A stretch of DNA of 12,416 nt from DATFMH01 sp035267045 (GTDB lineage: Bacteria > Bacteroidota > Rhodothermia > Balneolales > DATFMH01), in the NCBI GenBank assembly GCA_035267045.1, contig DATFMH010000115.1, forward strand, positions 1 to 12,416, written 5' to 3'. The notes under the pieces were generated by a model. It saw only the letters and a program-made list of their open reading frames with translations. It was not told the origin of the DNA and made no database searches. Position numbers and translations under genes: made by a program. Numbering within the stretch: the stretch's first letter is position 1; each line of letters starts with the position of its first letter. Shown here piece after piece: positions 7,901-12,383 of the stretch.

Positions 7901-8189
7901 TAAAAATGGCTTTCCAGGAATTTCCCCCATTTGTTGTTTTCCAGACACCACCACCGGCAGCACCAATATAATAAATATCAGGATTACCGGGTACACCTTG
8001 AACAGAACTAACGCGTCCACCAGCTATAGCCGGACCTATATCCCGGAAATTTATATTTCTAAATACATCAGTAGTATCATTTTGTTTAGAGGACAAGGCG
8101 TAGGATTTACCTAAAAGTGGTCCGCTAATCAAAATGATCAAAGTTAGTGCTAAATACTTTAGCACACTATGTTCAGTAGTTTTAATCAT
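4992..8189 (-). CDS. Secreted Asp-box (BNR/VPS10-sortilin-like) beta-propeller protein
   Basis: This is a 1065-residue exported protein. The signal peptide covers residues 1 to about 31 (hydrophobic core 11-27, likely cleavage after SYA). Residues 45-740 carry eleven Asp-box turns (S/T-x-D-x-G-x-x-W), at about 85, 139, 190, 248, 296, 342, 384, 530, 597, 652 and 696. These imply one or two large propellers of the sortilin/BNR fold. An Ig-like region (about 812-895, with PGVNRFEWNLRY) and a charged helical region (about 900-985) follow. Such proteins are often labelled glycosyl hydrolase, but Asp-boxes are structural and no sialidase catalytic set is evident, so I infer binding or envelope function rather than a known reaction. 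There is no Por-type sorting tail. AAAGGAG lies 5 nt before the ATG, and a strong terminator follows, so it is probably monocistronic. Confidence 0.9.
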   Translation of the reverse strand: MIKTTEHSVLKYLALTLIILISGPLLGKSYALSSKQNDTTDVFRNINFRDIGPAIAGGRVSSVQGVPGNPDIYYIGAAGGGVWKTTNGGNSWKAIFKDQPTSSIGAIAIAPSNPNLVWVGTGEANIRNDIIDGHGVYFSPDAGATWKSIGLNDVGQISKIVVDPNNPNTVFVAAIGHAWGPNKERGLFKTTDGGQHWKKVLFVNDSTGVTDVIFKPGNPEVMFAATWKVMRRPWTLIDGGKTSAIYKSTDGGDTWTKVTKGLPSGNIGRIAFATSKSNPDHIYALVAAKNGTLYDTHDGGQSWDKVSNNHQLDVRPFYFSTMAVDPTNDNHVYFLSFRMSESTDGGKTVKTIAKGVHVDYHAIWIDPTNPNRMIVGNDGGVYISRTAGKSWHYCDNMPIEEFYEVAVDSSTPFNLGGGLQDNNAWYGPSNNIHGGSIKGRHWVSVAGGDGEYVVPAPSNPNIVYAESQNGYISRTDLKTGIRNSIKPTFKGVSMISPKDLKYRYNWTTPIAVSYKDANTVYLGANVLFKTTDGGRTWDAISPDLTRNDKSTQVKAGGPVAHDMSGAETYGTILSIGLSKKDPNVIWVGTDDGQIQVTRDGGKTWDNVSKHVPNLHKGGRIYQVGVSPFDPGTCYITVNYHMMDNPHPYVYKTSDYGHKWKEIDNGLPADFPANVVREDPNQKGFLVLGTDNALYYSNNDGDSWNKIKSNFPTAPVWDVKFVKRDHDLVLATHGRGLFVADNIRPFEEMNNNIKNDTFHLFSLQPAVMINRLYQDGSNEPGHYSAPNPPSGAVIDYYLKHSIKKNKEEKKEGKTPVRITITDSNGKVVNTLYGPAKPGVNRFEWNLRYKGAKRLTIYGNEHHNANNSRGPEVLPGTYKVSVTVNGKTQSQSLEVKPDPNLPFDMMAAQKRNQAMFRAMNDVSAMTQMLNEIHDLHTQIGNLKKTINKQDNSDQYKAVVKQAGKLDKKLMKIKDEVIETKAQHGVGEDDIHYLSHLYSWFRRMGYSLSSYDQEPTQRAMSYMQELEGKLHPYITNFNSILNKDVTDFNNAAKAQNLPTLLAGKPVSM

Positions 8190-8194
8190 ATTTG

Positions 8195-8201
8195 CTCCTT
8201 T
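8195..8201 (-). promoter_or_regulatory. Strong Shine-Dalgarno of the Asp-box protein gene
   Basis: The minus strand reads AAAGGAG-CAAAT-ATG, an ideal site 5 nt from the start codon. It confirms the start at 8189 and suggests efficient translation. Confidence 0.75.
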
Positions 8202-8331
8202 AGTTATTATCTGGACTGTAATTAATTGATAAAAATGGGAAAAGCACCATAATTCTAAATTTTATTTTAAAGAATCCGTCAGATAAAATGTTGCAGTTAG
8301 TTTTGTGATCATCTTCATATGAAATCCCGGT

Positions 8332-8381
8332 ATTCGCACTCCATGATGCGAATTGAGAGCGACATCATTACCATCGGTAAT
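8332..8381. promoter_or_regulatory. Pair of hairpins upstream of the Asp-box gene
   Basis: Two perfect stems lie 13 bp apart: 7 bp with an 8-nt loop (8332-8353) and 6 bp with a 3-nt loop (8367-8381). A 10-bp palindrome TTCATATGAA lies just before them (8314-8323). The group sits 125-195 bp upstream of the start codon. They may be protein sites or leader structures; no known riboswitch was recognised. Confidence 0.3.
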
Positions 8382-8499
8382 AGTATTAGACAACAGGTAA
8401 CCCAAATGTACAGGAATTCAGATAATGTCAGATTAGTTATATGTAATTAAGAGAGACATAAATAAATGTTATTATCGATCAATCTATTTATCGTTTATT

Positions 8500-8507
8500 C
8501 AAATGTA
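8500..8507 (-). promoter_or_regulatory. Possible -7 box (TACATTTG) for the Asp-box gene
   Basis: The minus strand reads TACATTTG, an exact TAnnTTTG match. No TTG -33 element is seen at the right distance and the leader would be about 300 nt, so this is only a candidate. Confidence 0.25.
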
Positions 8508-8576
8508 AAGCTTTCATCCTGTTGATATTATAAATGTTTGTAAATGATGCAAAAAAAGTATTGAATAGACCGGCAT

Positions 8577-9149
8577 CTATGTATTATTTACCAGCTGTTT
8601 ATATCTGTAACACGATGTAACATGGTCATTCACAAGGCCGGTAGCCTGCATGTAAGAATAGCATATGGTAGGACCCACAAACTTGAACCCGCGTTTTTTT
8701 AAAGCTTTGCTCATCTCAATAGACAATCCTGTTTTCGCCGGTACTTCCCCAAGTGTAGTCCATTCATTATGAATAGGTTTGCCATCAACAAAATTCCATA
8801 TGTAATGATCAAAACTGCCAAATTCTTTCTGAATGGATAAAAAAGCTCGTGCATTTGTAACGGCAGCCTTTATCTTTAAGCGGTTGCGGATGATACCACT
8901 GTCATTACATAATTCCTCGATTTTATCCTTATCGTAGGTGGCTATGATAGCAGGATTAAATTGATCAAATGCATTCCGGTAGTTTTCACGCTTTTGTAGT
9001 ATGGTAATCCAGCTCAATCCGGCCTGCGCGCCTTCAAGTATCAGAAATTCAAAATGTGTCTGATCATCATGAACCGGAACGCCCCATTCCTTATCATGAT
9101 ATTCAATGTATAGCAGATCATCAGAAACCCAACCGCATCGGTTTTTCAT
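8577..9149 (-). CDS. tag: DNA-3-methyladenine glycosylase I
   Basis: This 190-residue base-excision repair enzyme removes 3-methyladenine from alkylated DNA. The sequence follows E. coli Tag closely: RCGWVSDDLLYIEYHDKEWG at residues 4-23, LEGAQAGLSWITILQKRENY in the middle, and KALKKRGFKFVGPTICYSYM in the C-terminal half. The structural zinc ligands are all present (C5, H18, H176, C180), as is the conserved glutamate of the base pocket (E39). Length is normal and no residue is missing. The start at 9149 matches the family N-terminus (MKNRCGW); no Shine-Dalgarno is seen. The gene stands alone: 387 bp separate it from the Asp-box gene downstream and a 916-bp gap lies upstream. Nothing in the upstream sequence shows adaptive-response control. 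Confidence 0.97.
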   Translation of the reverse strand: MKNRCGWVSDDLLYIEYHDKEWGVPVHDDQTHFEFLILEGAQAGLSWITILQKRENYRNAFDQFNPAIIATYDKDKIEELCNDSGIIRNRLKIKAAVTNARAFLSIQKEFGSFDHYIWNFVDGKPIHNEWTTLGEVPAKTGLSIEMSKALKKRGFKFVGPTICYSYMQATGLVNDHVTSCYRYKQLVNNT

Positions 9150-9394
9150 AATTAAATATATGTGTATTGATATTAATAATTTCCATTAACCAGATCGAAT
9201 TGCCAGCTACCCGTTTTTTAAATGTAATAATGGGCAGGAATAATATGGGAAAAAGAAAATACAGTTAAAAAAATAATTAGCGCATGTATATATATTAATA
9301 TAAATACATATACAACAATAATTTATAGTAATGATTCGATGAGAATTATAAACAATTCCTTATCTAATTTGTTACATTTATATACCATAGAAAA

Positions 9395-9406
9395 CCTCGA
9401 AAGAGG
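9395..9406. other. Small GNRA-type hairpin CCTC-GAAA-GAGG
   Basis: A perfect 4-bp stem closes a GAAA tetraloop on the + strand, 7 bp before the larger hairpin at 9414-9452. GAAA is a stable RNA tetraloop, so the pair may belong to a structured + strand RNA. On the minus strand the same stem is followed by TTTT. The short stem makes chance possible. Confidence 0.3.
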
Positions 9407-9413
9407 AAATTTT

Positions 9414-9456
9414 AAAGGTAACGGATCATCTCACCTCAAATCCGTTGCCTTTTCTT
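9414..9456 (+). terminator. 13-bp hairpin with T-rich tail
   Basis: Positions 9414-9426 pair with 9440-9452 over 13 bp with a single G-U wobble (9419/9447) and a 13-nt loop. On the + strand the stem runs into TTTTCTTTT, so it resembles an intrinsic terminator. There is no + strand gene upstream (tag is on the other strand), which leaves either an unseen small RNA or a structural repeat. On the minus strand the tail is a poorer TTTAAAATTT. Confidence 0.45.
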
Positions 9457-9459
9457 TTG

Positions 9460-9486
9460 CCACAGATTCCCGCGGATTTAAGCAGA
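9460..9486. repeat. Degenerate CACAGAT / GCGGAT / GCAGAT repeat tract
   Basis: Three related units at about 10-nt spacing: CACAGATTC, then CGCGGATTTA, then AGCAGAT. Related words occur at 4848-4864 (CACGGAT twice) and, in the opposite orientation, at 9842-9858 (ATCTGCGTCATCCGTG). The tracts look like members of one dispersed intergenic family. Confidence 0.5.
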
Positions 9487-9499
9487 TTTTTTTTTAATG

Positions 9500-9527
9500 G
9501 ACCACGGACTACAGATTACAGACCATT
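9500..9527. repeat. 7-nt tandem repeat tract (GACTACA type)
   Basis: Four heptamers in phase all begin with GA: GACCACG at 9500, GACTACA at 9507, GATTACA at 9514, and the partly diverged GACCATT at 9521. The consensus is GAYYACA. This is the same period as the tracts at 1894-1935 and 11869-12383 but a different unit. Confidence 0.65.
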
Positions 9528-9540
9528 TTCCCCTCCACTA

Positions 9541-9567
9541 AAAAGTCAACCCGGACCCCGATCCGGG
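9541..9567 (-). terminator. Possible minus-strand terminator (CCCGGA/TCCGGG hairpin)
   Basis: CCCGGA (9550-9555) pairs with TCCGGG (9562-9567) around a 6-nt loop. On the minus strand the stem is followed by TTGACTTTTT. The GC-rich stem is conspicuous in AT-rich DNA. The T-run starts only 5 nt after the stem, so the call is tentative. It lies about 140 bp downstream of the minus-strand -7 box at 9704-9711. Confidence 0.4.
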
Positions 9568-9703
9568 AGCTCGTTAATTGGGTCTTTAAACATATGTTCT
9601 TTGCTATGTTGTTTATTTCCTAATCATTCATTGATAACATTTATTTGATCATTTTCTCCTGTGTTCCATAAGGTACACGATATAGGTAGAAATAGAATTA
9701 TTG

Positions 9704-9711
9704 CAAAGATA
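9704..9711 (-). promoter_or_regulatory. Bacteroidota-type -7 box (TATCTTTGCA)
   Basis: The minus strand reads TATCTTTG followed by CA, an exact TAnnTTTG match. No TTG at the -33 distance was found. Transcription would run leftwards into a region without a gene: AGGAG with an ATG 3 nt later (around 9650-9660) opens only a three-codon frame (M-I-K-stop), and a hairpin with a T-run follows at 9541-9567. Confidence 0.35.
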
Positions 9712-9765
9712 CGCCGTGCTGTTAGGTACGGAATGTGAAAGAATGTCTCTAAGGTTTTAGAATCC

Positions 9766-9814
9766 GGATGGGAAGGATTGATAGGATGGGCGGGATTATT
9801 TTATAGGATTTAAA
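9766..9814. repeat. Degenerate 9-nt tandem repeat tract (GGAT units)
   Basis: Five units begin with GGAT. GGATGGGAA (9766), GGATTGATA (9775) and GGATGGGCG (9784) are exactly 9 nt apart; a 13-nt unit starts at 9793 and GGATTTAAA at 9806. Confidence 0.65.
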
Positions 9815-9837
9815 AAGAAGGTTAATTTTAAATCAAC

Positions 9838-9855
9838 CGTCATCTGCGTCATCCG
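9838..9855. repeat. Two 9-nt direct repeats (CGTCATCTG / CGTCATCCG)
   Basis: CGTCATCTG at 9838-9846 is followed directly by CGTCATCCG at 9847-9855, with one mismatch. The words ATCTGCGT and ATCCGTG match, on the opposite strand, the tract at 9460-9486. Confidence 0.55.
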
Positions 9856-9876
9856 TGTTCTATATAGTCAGAATTT

Positions 9877-9909
9877 GGATTTTTTAGATTAATGGATTTT
9901 TGGATTTAA
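9877..9909. repeat. GGATTT-rich degenerate repeat
   Basis: GGATTTTTTA, GATTAAT, GGATTTTT and GGATTTAAA follow one another with slightly varying spacing. The shared GGATTT core relates it loosely to the tract at 9766-9814. Confidence 0.45.
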
Positions 9910-10065
9910 AAATGATTCAAATATGGCCTCGGGTATTTATATCAAAATTCAAATTTTTATCTCATCTGTTATCTATCCTCAATAGTTGATGAACAATCTG
10001 TTATTAAAAATTGTTTACGTTTTTGACTAACTTAATAATATACCTGTAACTAACTACATACTAAA

Positions 10066-10521
10066 ATGATACAATATTTTACAAGGCTGTTCCGGTATGA
10101 TAAGTGGGCATGTGAGAATGTCATCAATGCCATTTTCGAGAATAACATCGACGATGAACGTTTACAATCGTTAATGAGCCATATTATTGATATCGAACAA
10201 ATGTGGTTTGAACGAATCGATCAGGGGAAATCCGAAATTGATATGCAAAAATTGATCCCTCCGGATCAATGGAACGATCAATTACTTAATATAAATGACA
10301 AATACCGAAATCTCTTAAAATCGGTAGATGAAGTAGAACTGGATCGTAAACGGGATTATGTGAACTCAAAAGGGGTACCGCACCATATTCCGTTGCGTGA
10401 TTTATTAACCCATGTATTAAATCACTCCACGCATCATAGGGCCCAAATGACATTCCGAATACGGAAACTTGGATATGAGCCACCTTTAACCGATTACATT
10501 TTCTATTTATATCAGTTGTAG
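10066..10521 (+). CDS. DinB-family protein
   Basis: This 151-residue soluble four-helix protein belongs to the DinB/YfiT-like superfamily, whose members bind a divalent metal and include bacillithiol- and mycothiol-dependent transferases. The probable metal triad is complete: H39 in helix 2 (MSHIIDIEQMW) and H120/H124 in the third helix (HVLNHSTHHRAQ, the family H-x-x-x-H-R-x-Q pattern). N-terminal YFTRLFRYDKWAC (4-16) is the usual start, with the conserved N/D-x-W position at DKW. Length is typical. The reaction is unknown, and despite the name there is no sign of SOS control in the upstream sequence. No Shine-Dalgarno is present. It is the only complete + strand gene in the window and converges on the lipoprotein gene, 22 bp away. 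Confidence 0.92.
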   Translation: MIQYFTRLFRYDKWACENVINAIFENNIDDERLQSLMSHIIDIEQMWFERIDQGKSEIDMQKLIPPDQWNDQLLNINDKYRNLLKSVDEVELDRKRDYVNSKGVPHHIPLRDLLTHVLNHSTHHRAQMTFRIRKLGYEPPLTDYIFYLYQL

Positions 10522-10543
10522 AAAGTACTGCGCTATTTCGAGA

Positions 10544-11701
10544 TTAATCTGCCAAAATTCGTTTGTTATTATAAATGATGGTTTTTGAATGATCTTTTAA
10601 TAGCCGGGCAGTATCCATTAGCATCTGTTTGTCTGATGGAAACGGAACCGGGTGTCCACCAATTATTTTACGTGATTCTTTAGAGAGCGCTTTCTTATTT
10701 CCTTTATAATCTGCGGAATAATGGTTGAATACAGAGTGAACCGATACCGGGTCCGATTTAATTAGTTGTTTACTTACCAAATCTACATAATCGATAGACC
10801 CGCCTATTAGAGTTTCTTTATGTTGAATCGATTCGGTGACGTTGGCTGTTACTGTTACCATATTAGGCACTTTAATATCATTTCCGGCTGAGTCTCTTTT
10901 CACATTACCGTTCGCATCGAGTACATACTTCATACCATCCTGAATCTTTTTTATATCCGTGTACGATTTCCGGTCGATTGCTTCGGGCGAAACTTTGATC
11001 TTATTAATATTCAATACGATATAATAATCATAATTAATACTGGTATCCTGGTAGGTATCATAATTGATCCATCGTGTGTTGAGTCCTTTTAAACTTATTT
11101 TCTTTAATTCGCTGTTGAAATTTTTTGGCAGGATGACATTGGAATTATTTTTGATCCGGAACAGGACATTATTCATGCCGGCATAATGAGCTTCATTAAT
11201 AAGCCGGTTCACATGTTGATAATTCGGATAGATATTTGAGACTTTATCGAAATCGAGGAAAGCAACCCGTGCGTTCTGTTTACCGCCGCGGTTTAATAAA
11301 GTCAAACCTTCCTGGTAAAAATTATCAACAGCCCGCTTTTTAGAATTAATGATTTGATCATCATAATTAACAAGAGTGAATTGTTCCCGGTCTTTAGTTG
11401 GAATCGAGCGAATCACATCCTGGCGGTTTTTCAGACTAGTATAGAGCTTATAAATTTTAAATGAATTTTCTTTTCGATCCTCTTTTTTCAGGAAATCAAT
11501 TTGTTCCTTATCGAACGCGTTCGCTTTCGTGAATGCCTCTTTGAGAACATGAAGTTGCTTTGCGTCATTCGGATGTTTTCGCAATGCTTTAGCGGATTTT
11601 GATATGGCCTTATCATAACGCCCTTTCTCTAATAATTTTTGGGAGGATGCACACCCTACAAACAAACCAATAACCAGTAGTAAATAGCCGAATTTATTCA
11701 T
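10544..11701 (-). CDS. Outer-envelope lipoprotein with TPR-like repeats, function unknown
   Basis: This is a 385-residue lipoprotein. The signal peptide MNKFGYLLLVIGLFVGC ends in a lipobox (FVGC, lipidated Cys17) followed by ASSQ. There is no acidic surface-export signal right after the cysteine, so a periplasm-facing location is likely. Residues 20-60 (LLEKGRYDKAISKSAKALRKHP) and about 145-185 (YQEGLTLLNRGG onward) have the helical look of TPR hairpins, here degenerate. The C-terminal half (about 200-360) is a strand-rich domain with INYDYYIVLNINKI and VTVTANVTESIQHKETLIGG. The architecture recalls Bacteroidota TPR lipoproteins of unknown role. The ATG is preceded immediately by AGG, too close to be a good Shine-Dalgarno. 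It is isolated, with convergent DinB downstream. Confidence 0.85.
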   Translation of the reverse strand: MNKFGYLLLVIGLFVGCASSQKLLEKGRYDKAISKSAKALRKHPNDAKQLHVLKEAFTKANAFDKEQIDFLKKEDRKENSFKIYKLYTSLKNRQDVIRSIPTKDREQFTLVNYDDQIINSKKRAVDNFYQEGLTLLNRGGKQNARVAFLDFDKVSNIYPNYQHVNRLINEAHYAGMNNVLFRIKNNSNVILPKNFNSELKKISLKGLNTRWINYDTYQDTSINYDYYIVLNINKIKVSPEAIDRKSYTDIKKIQDGMKYVLDANGNVKRDSAGNDIKVPNMVTVTANVTESIQHKETLIGGSIDYVDLVSKQLIKSDPVSVHSVFNHYSADYKGNKKALSKESRKIIGGHPVPFPSDKQMLMDTARLLKDHSKTIIYNNKRILAD

Positions 11702-11957
11702 CCTGTATGTAAACTAAGTTATATATTGAGATCTCGTCAACAGCAAGTATAATCATGAAATAGTGATACAATCAATTATTAATAAATGTTTGATTGTATT
11801 GTTTTATTTGACGAACATGTTCCATAACATAGAACAGAAATAGGATTAATTGTTACAGAATTATTATAGCATTCAGTGTTTAGCACTCAGCCATCAGCTT
11901 TTTTTTGCCCGCTGCTGATCGCGTATCAATTAGTAATTAGCAATGGAAAATGAGCAA
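11702..11957. other. Gap between the four-helix-bundle gene and the lipoprotein gene
   Basis: This 256-bp gap has no gene. The left part is AT-rich upstream sequence of the lipoprotein gene without a recognisable -7 box. The right part holds two heptamer tracts (11869-11896 and 11924-11964), with ATCAGC (11893-11898) able to pair with GCTGAT (11914-11919) between them. Confidence 0.55.
11869..11896. repeat. 7-nt tandem repeat tract (GCACTCA type)
   Basis: Four heptamers are in exact phase: GCATTCA (11869), GTGTTTA (11876), GCACTCA (11883) and GCCATCA (11890), followed by GC. G at position 1, T or C in the middle and a final CA or TA recur. Confidence 0.65.
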
Positions 11958-11964
11958 TTAGGGT
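11924..11964. repeat. Left heptamer array beside the four-helix-bundle gene
   Basis: Units of 7 nt have consensus TAGNAAT: TATCAAT (11924), TAGTAAT (11931), TAGCAAT (11938), GGAAAAT (11945), GAGCAAT (11952), then TAGGG. The array overlaps the stop codon (11958-11960) of the minus-strand gene. Read on the + strand it matches the right array (12321-12383) read on the minus strand, so the two arrays are inverted. Confidence 0.75.
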
Positions 11965-12306
11965 TTAAAGCTTTTTATAATTGAATAGAGCAATTTCAAT
12001 AACTCTTCACATTCGTCATGAATTGAATTAAAAGCCTTATCATCGATAAAATCAGTATTTTTTAGTAATCGCAACCAATACGATGTATCCCGGGCTTCTT
12101 TGTACGCAATTTTCATTTTTTTGAGAAAAATCTTTTTTGGAACTTCCCCCAATAGCTTCTTCTACATTGGCCCCGATTGATGTATCACTTTTAAGAAATT
12201 GTTTAGACAAAGCAAATTCTTTCTTTTCCTTTGTAAGAAGCTGATACATCCTGATCACTCGAACAGCAAAATCATAAGATTTATTTTGAATGATATTTTG
12301 TTTCAT
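11958..12306 (-). pseudogene. Four-helix-bundle protein (23S rRNA IVP/S23 family), frameshifted
   Basis: Two overlapping minus-strand frames together give one protein. The first (from 12306) encodes MKQNIIQNKSYDFAVRVIRM to about residue 63 and includes SIGANVEEAIGG (43-54), the family signature. The second continues as MKIAYKEARDTSYWLRLL and ends at 11958. The break is a run of seven A on the coding strand (12116-12122); removing one A joins the frames into 115 residues, the usual family size (about 115-125). The span, 349 nt, is 116 codons plus one base, as expected from a single inserted base. Family members occur as ORFs in 23S rRNA intervening sequences and as stand-alone genes, and resemble the Avd protein of diversity-generating retroelements; their role is unsettled. 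Sequencing error, phase variation or real decay are all possible. A GTGA/TCAC hairpin (12309-12320) precedes the start; there is no Shine-Dalgarno. Confidence 0.85.
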
Positions 12307-12320
12307 ATGTGATTTTTCAC

Positions 12321-12383
12321 AATTACTAATTACTCATTATTAATTGATCATTGTTAATGATTTACTGTTAATTGATCACTGGT
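12321..12383. repeat. Right heptamer array beside the four-helix-bundle gene
   Basis: Nine heptamers are in unbroken phase, consensus AATTRNT: AATTACT at 12321 and 12328, CATTATT at 12335, AATTGAT at 12342 and 12370, CATTGTT at 12349, with more diverged units at 12356, 12363 and 12377. The reverse complement gives TAGTAAT and GAGTAAT words as in the left array. Its distal part (12354-12383) overlaps the end of the neighbouring ABC ATPase frame. Confidence 0.8.

Larger units (their letters stand above)
8190..8576. other. Upstream region of the Asp-box gene
   Basis: This 387-bp gap has no credible gene. It contains the Shine-Dalgarno AAAGGAG (8195-8201), the palindrome TTCATATGAA (8314-8323), and the hairpins ATTCGCA/TGCGAAT (8332-8338 with 8347-8353) and ATTACC-ATC-GGTAAT (8367-8381). 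A minus-strand TACATTTG box lies at 8500-8507. A transcript from that box would have a leader of about 300 nt carrying these hairpins. No terminator is visible after tag. Confidence 0.55.
9150..10065. other. Long repeat-rich gap without a recognised gene
   Basis: This gap is 916 bp. Positions 9150-9390 are very AT-rich and featureless apart from TATA-like strings. Two hairpins follow (9395-9406 and 9414-9452), then a CACAGAT/GCGGAT/GCAGAT tract (9460-9486), a heptamer tract (9500-9527) and a GC-rich hairpin (9550-9567). A minus-strand TATCTTTG box is at 9704-9711, a GGAT 9-mer tract at 9766-9814, two CGTCATC 9-mers at 9838-9855, and a GGATTT tract at about 9877-9909. I see no credible protein gene; a 67-codon open frame at 9445-9648 lies across the repeats and looks non-coding. 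Confidence 0.6.

Noticed and set aside
7788..8114. 108-codon open frame on the + strand opposite the Asp-box gene
   Set aside because: It is a shadow of the signal-peptide and first-propeller region. The minus-strand frame has an intact signal peptide, Shine-Dalgarno and repeated Asp-boxes.
4992..8189. Glycoside hydrolase or sialidase call for the Asp-box protein
   Set aside because: Asp-boxes are structural turns found in many propellers. The arginine triad and Tyr/Glu pair of sialidases could not be identified in a convincing arrangement.
9250..9360. Replication-origin-like or promoter-rich AT tract
   Set aside because: It is AT-rich with many TATA-like words, but there are no DnaA boxes, iterons or initiator gene, and no TAnnTTTG match.
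9445..9648. 67-codon open frame on the + strand
   Set aside because: It lies across a hairpin, two repeat tracts and a GC-rich hairpin, has no ribosome-binding site, and its protein is low-complexity in feel (FFFNGPRTTDYRPFS) with no family likeness.
9640..9664. Gene start on the minus strand with AGGAG and ATG
   Set aside because: The frame stops after three codons (M-I-K). At most it is a leader or a remnant, so it is not listed as a CDS.
12116..12122. Programmed -1 ribosomal frameshift at A7
   Set aside because: Joining the two frames needs +1 (loss of one A), and -1 slippage would not reach the downstream frame. No stimulating hairpin is evident.
11958..12306. Accessory protein of a diversity-generating retroelement (Avd)
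   Set aside because: The fold family is related, but there is no reverse transcriptase, no template/variable repeat pair and no target gene with a variable end in the window.
11924..12383. CRISPR array
   Set aside because: The units are contiguous 7-mers without spacers, are degenerate, and no cas gene is present.
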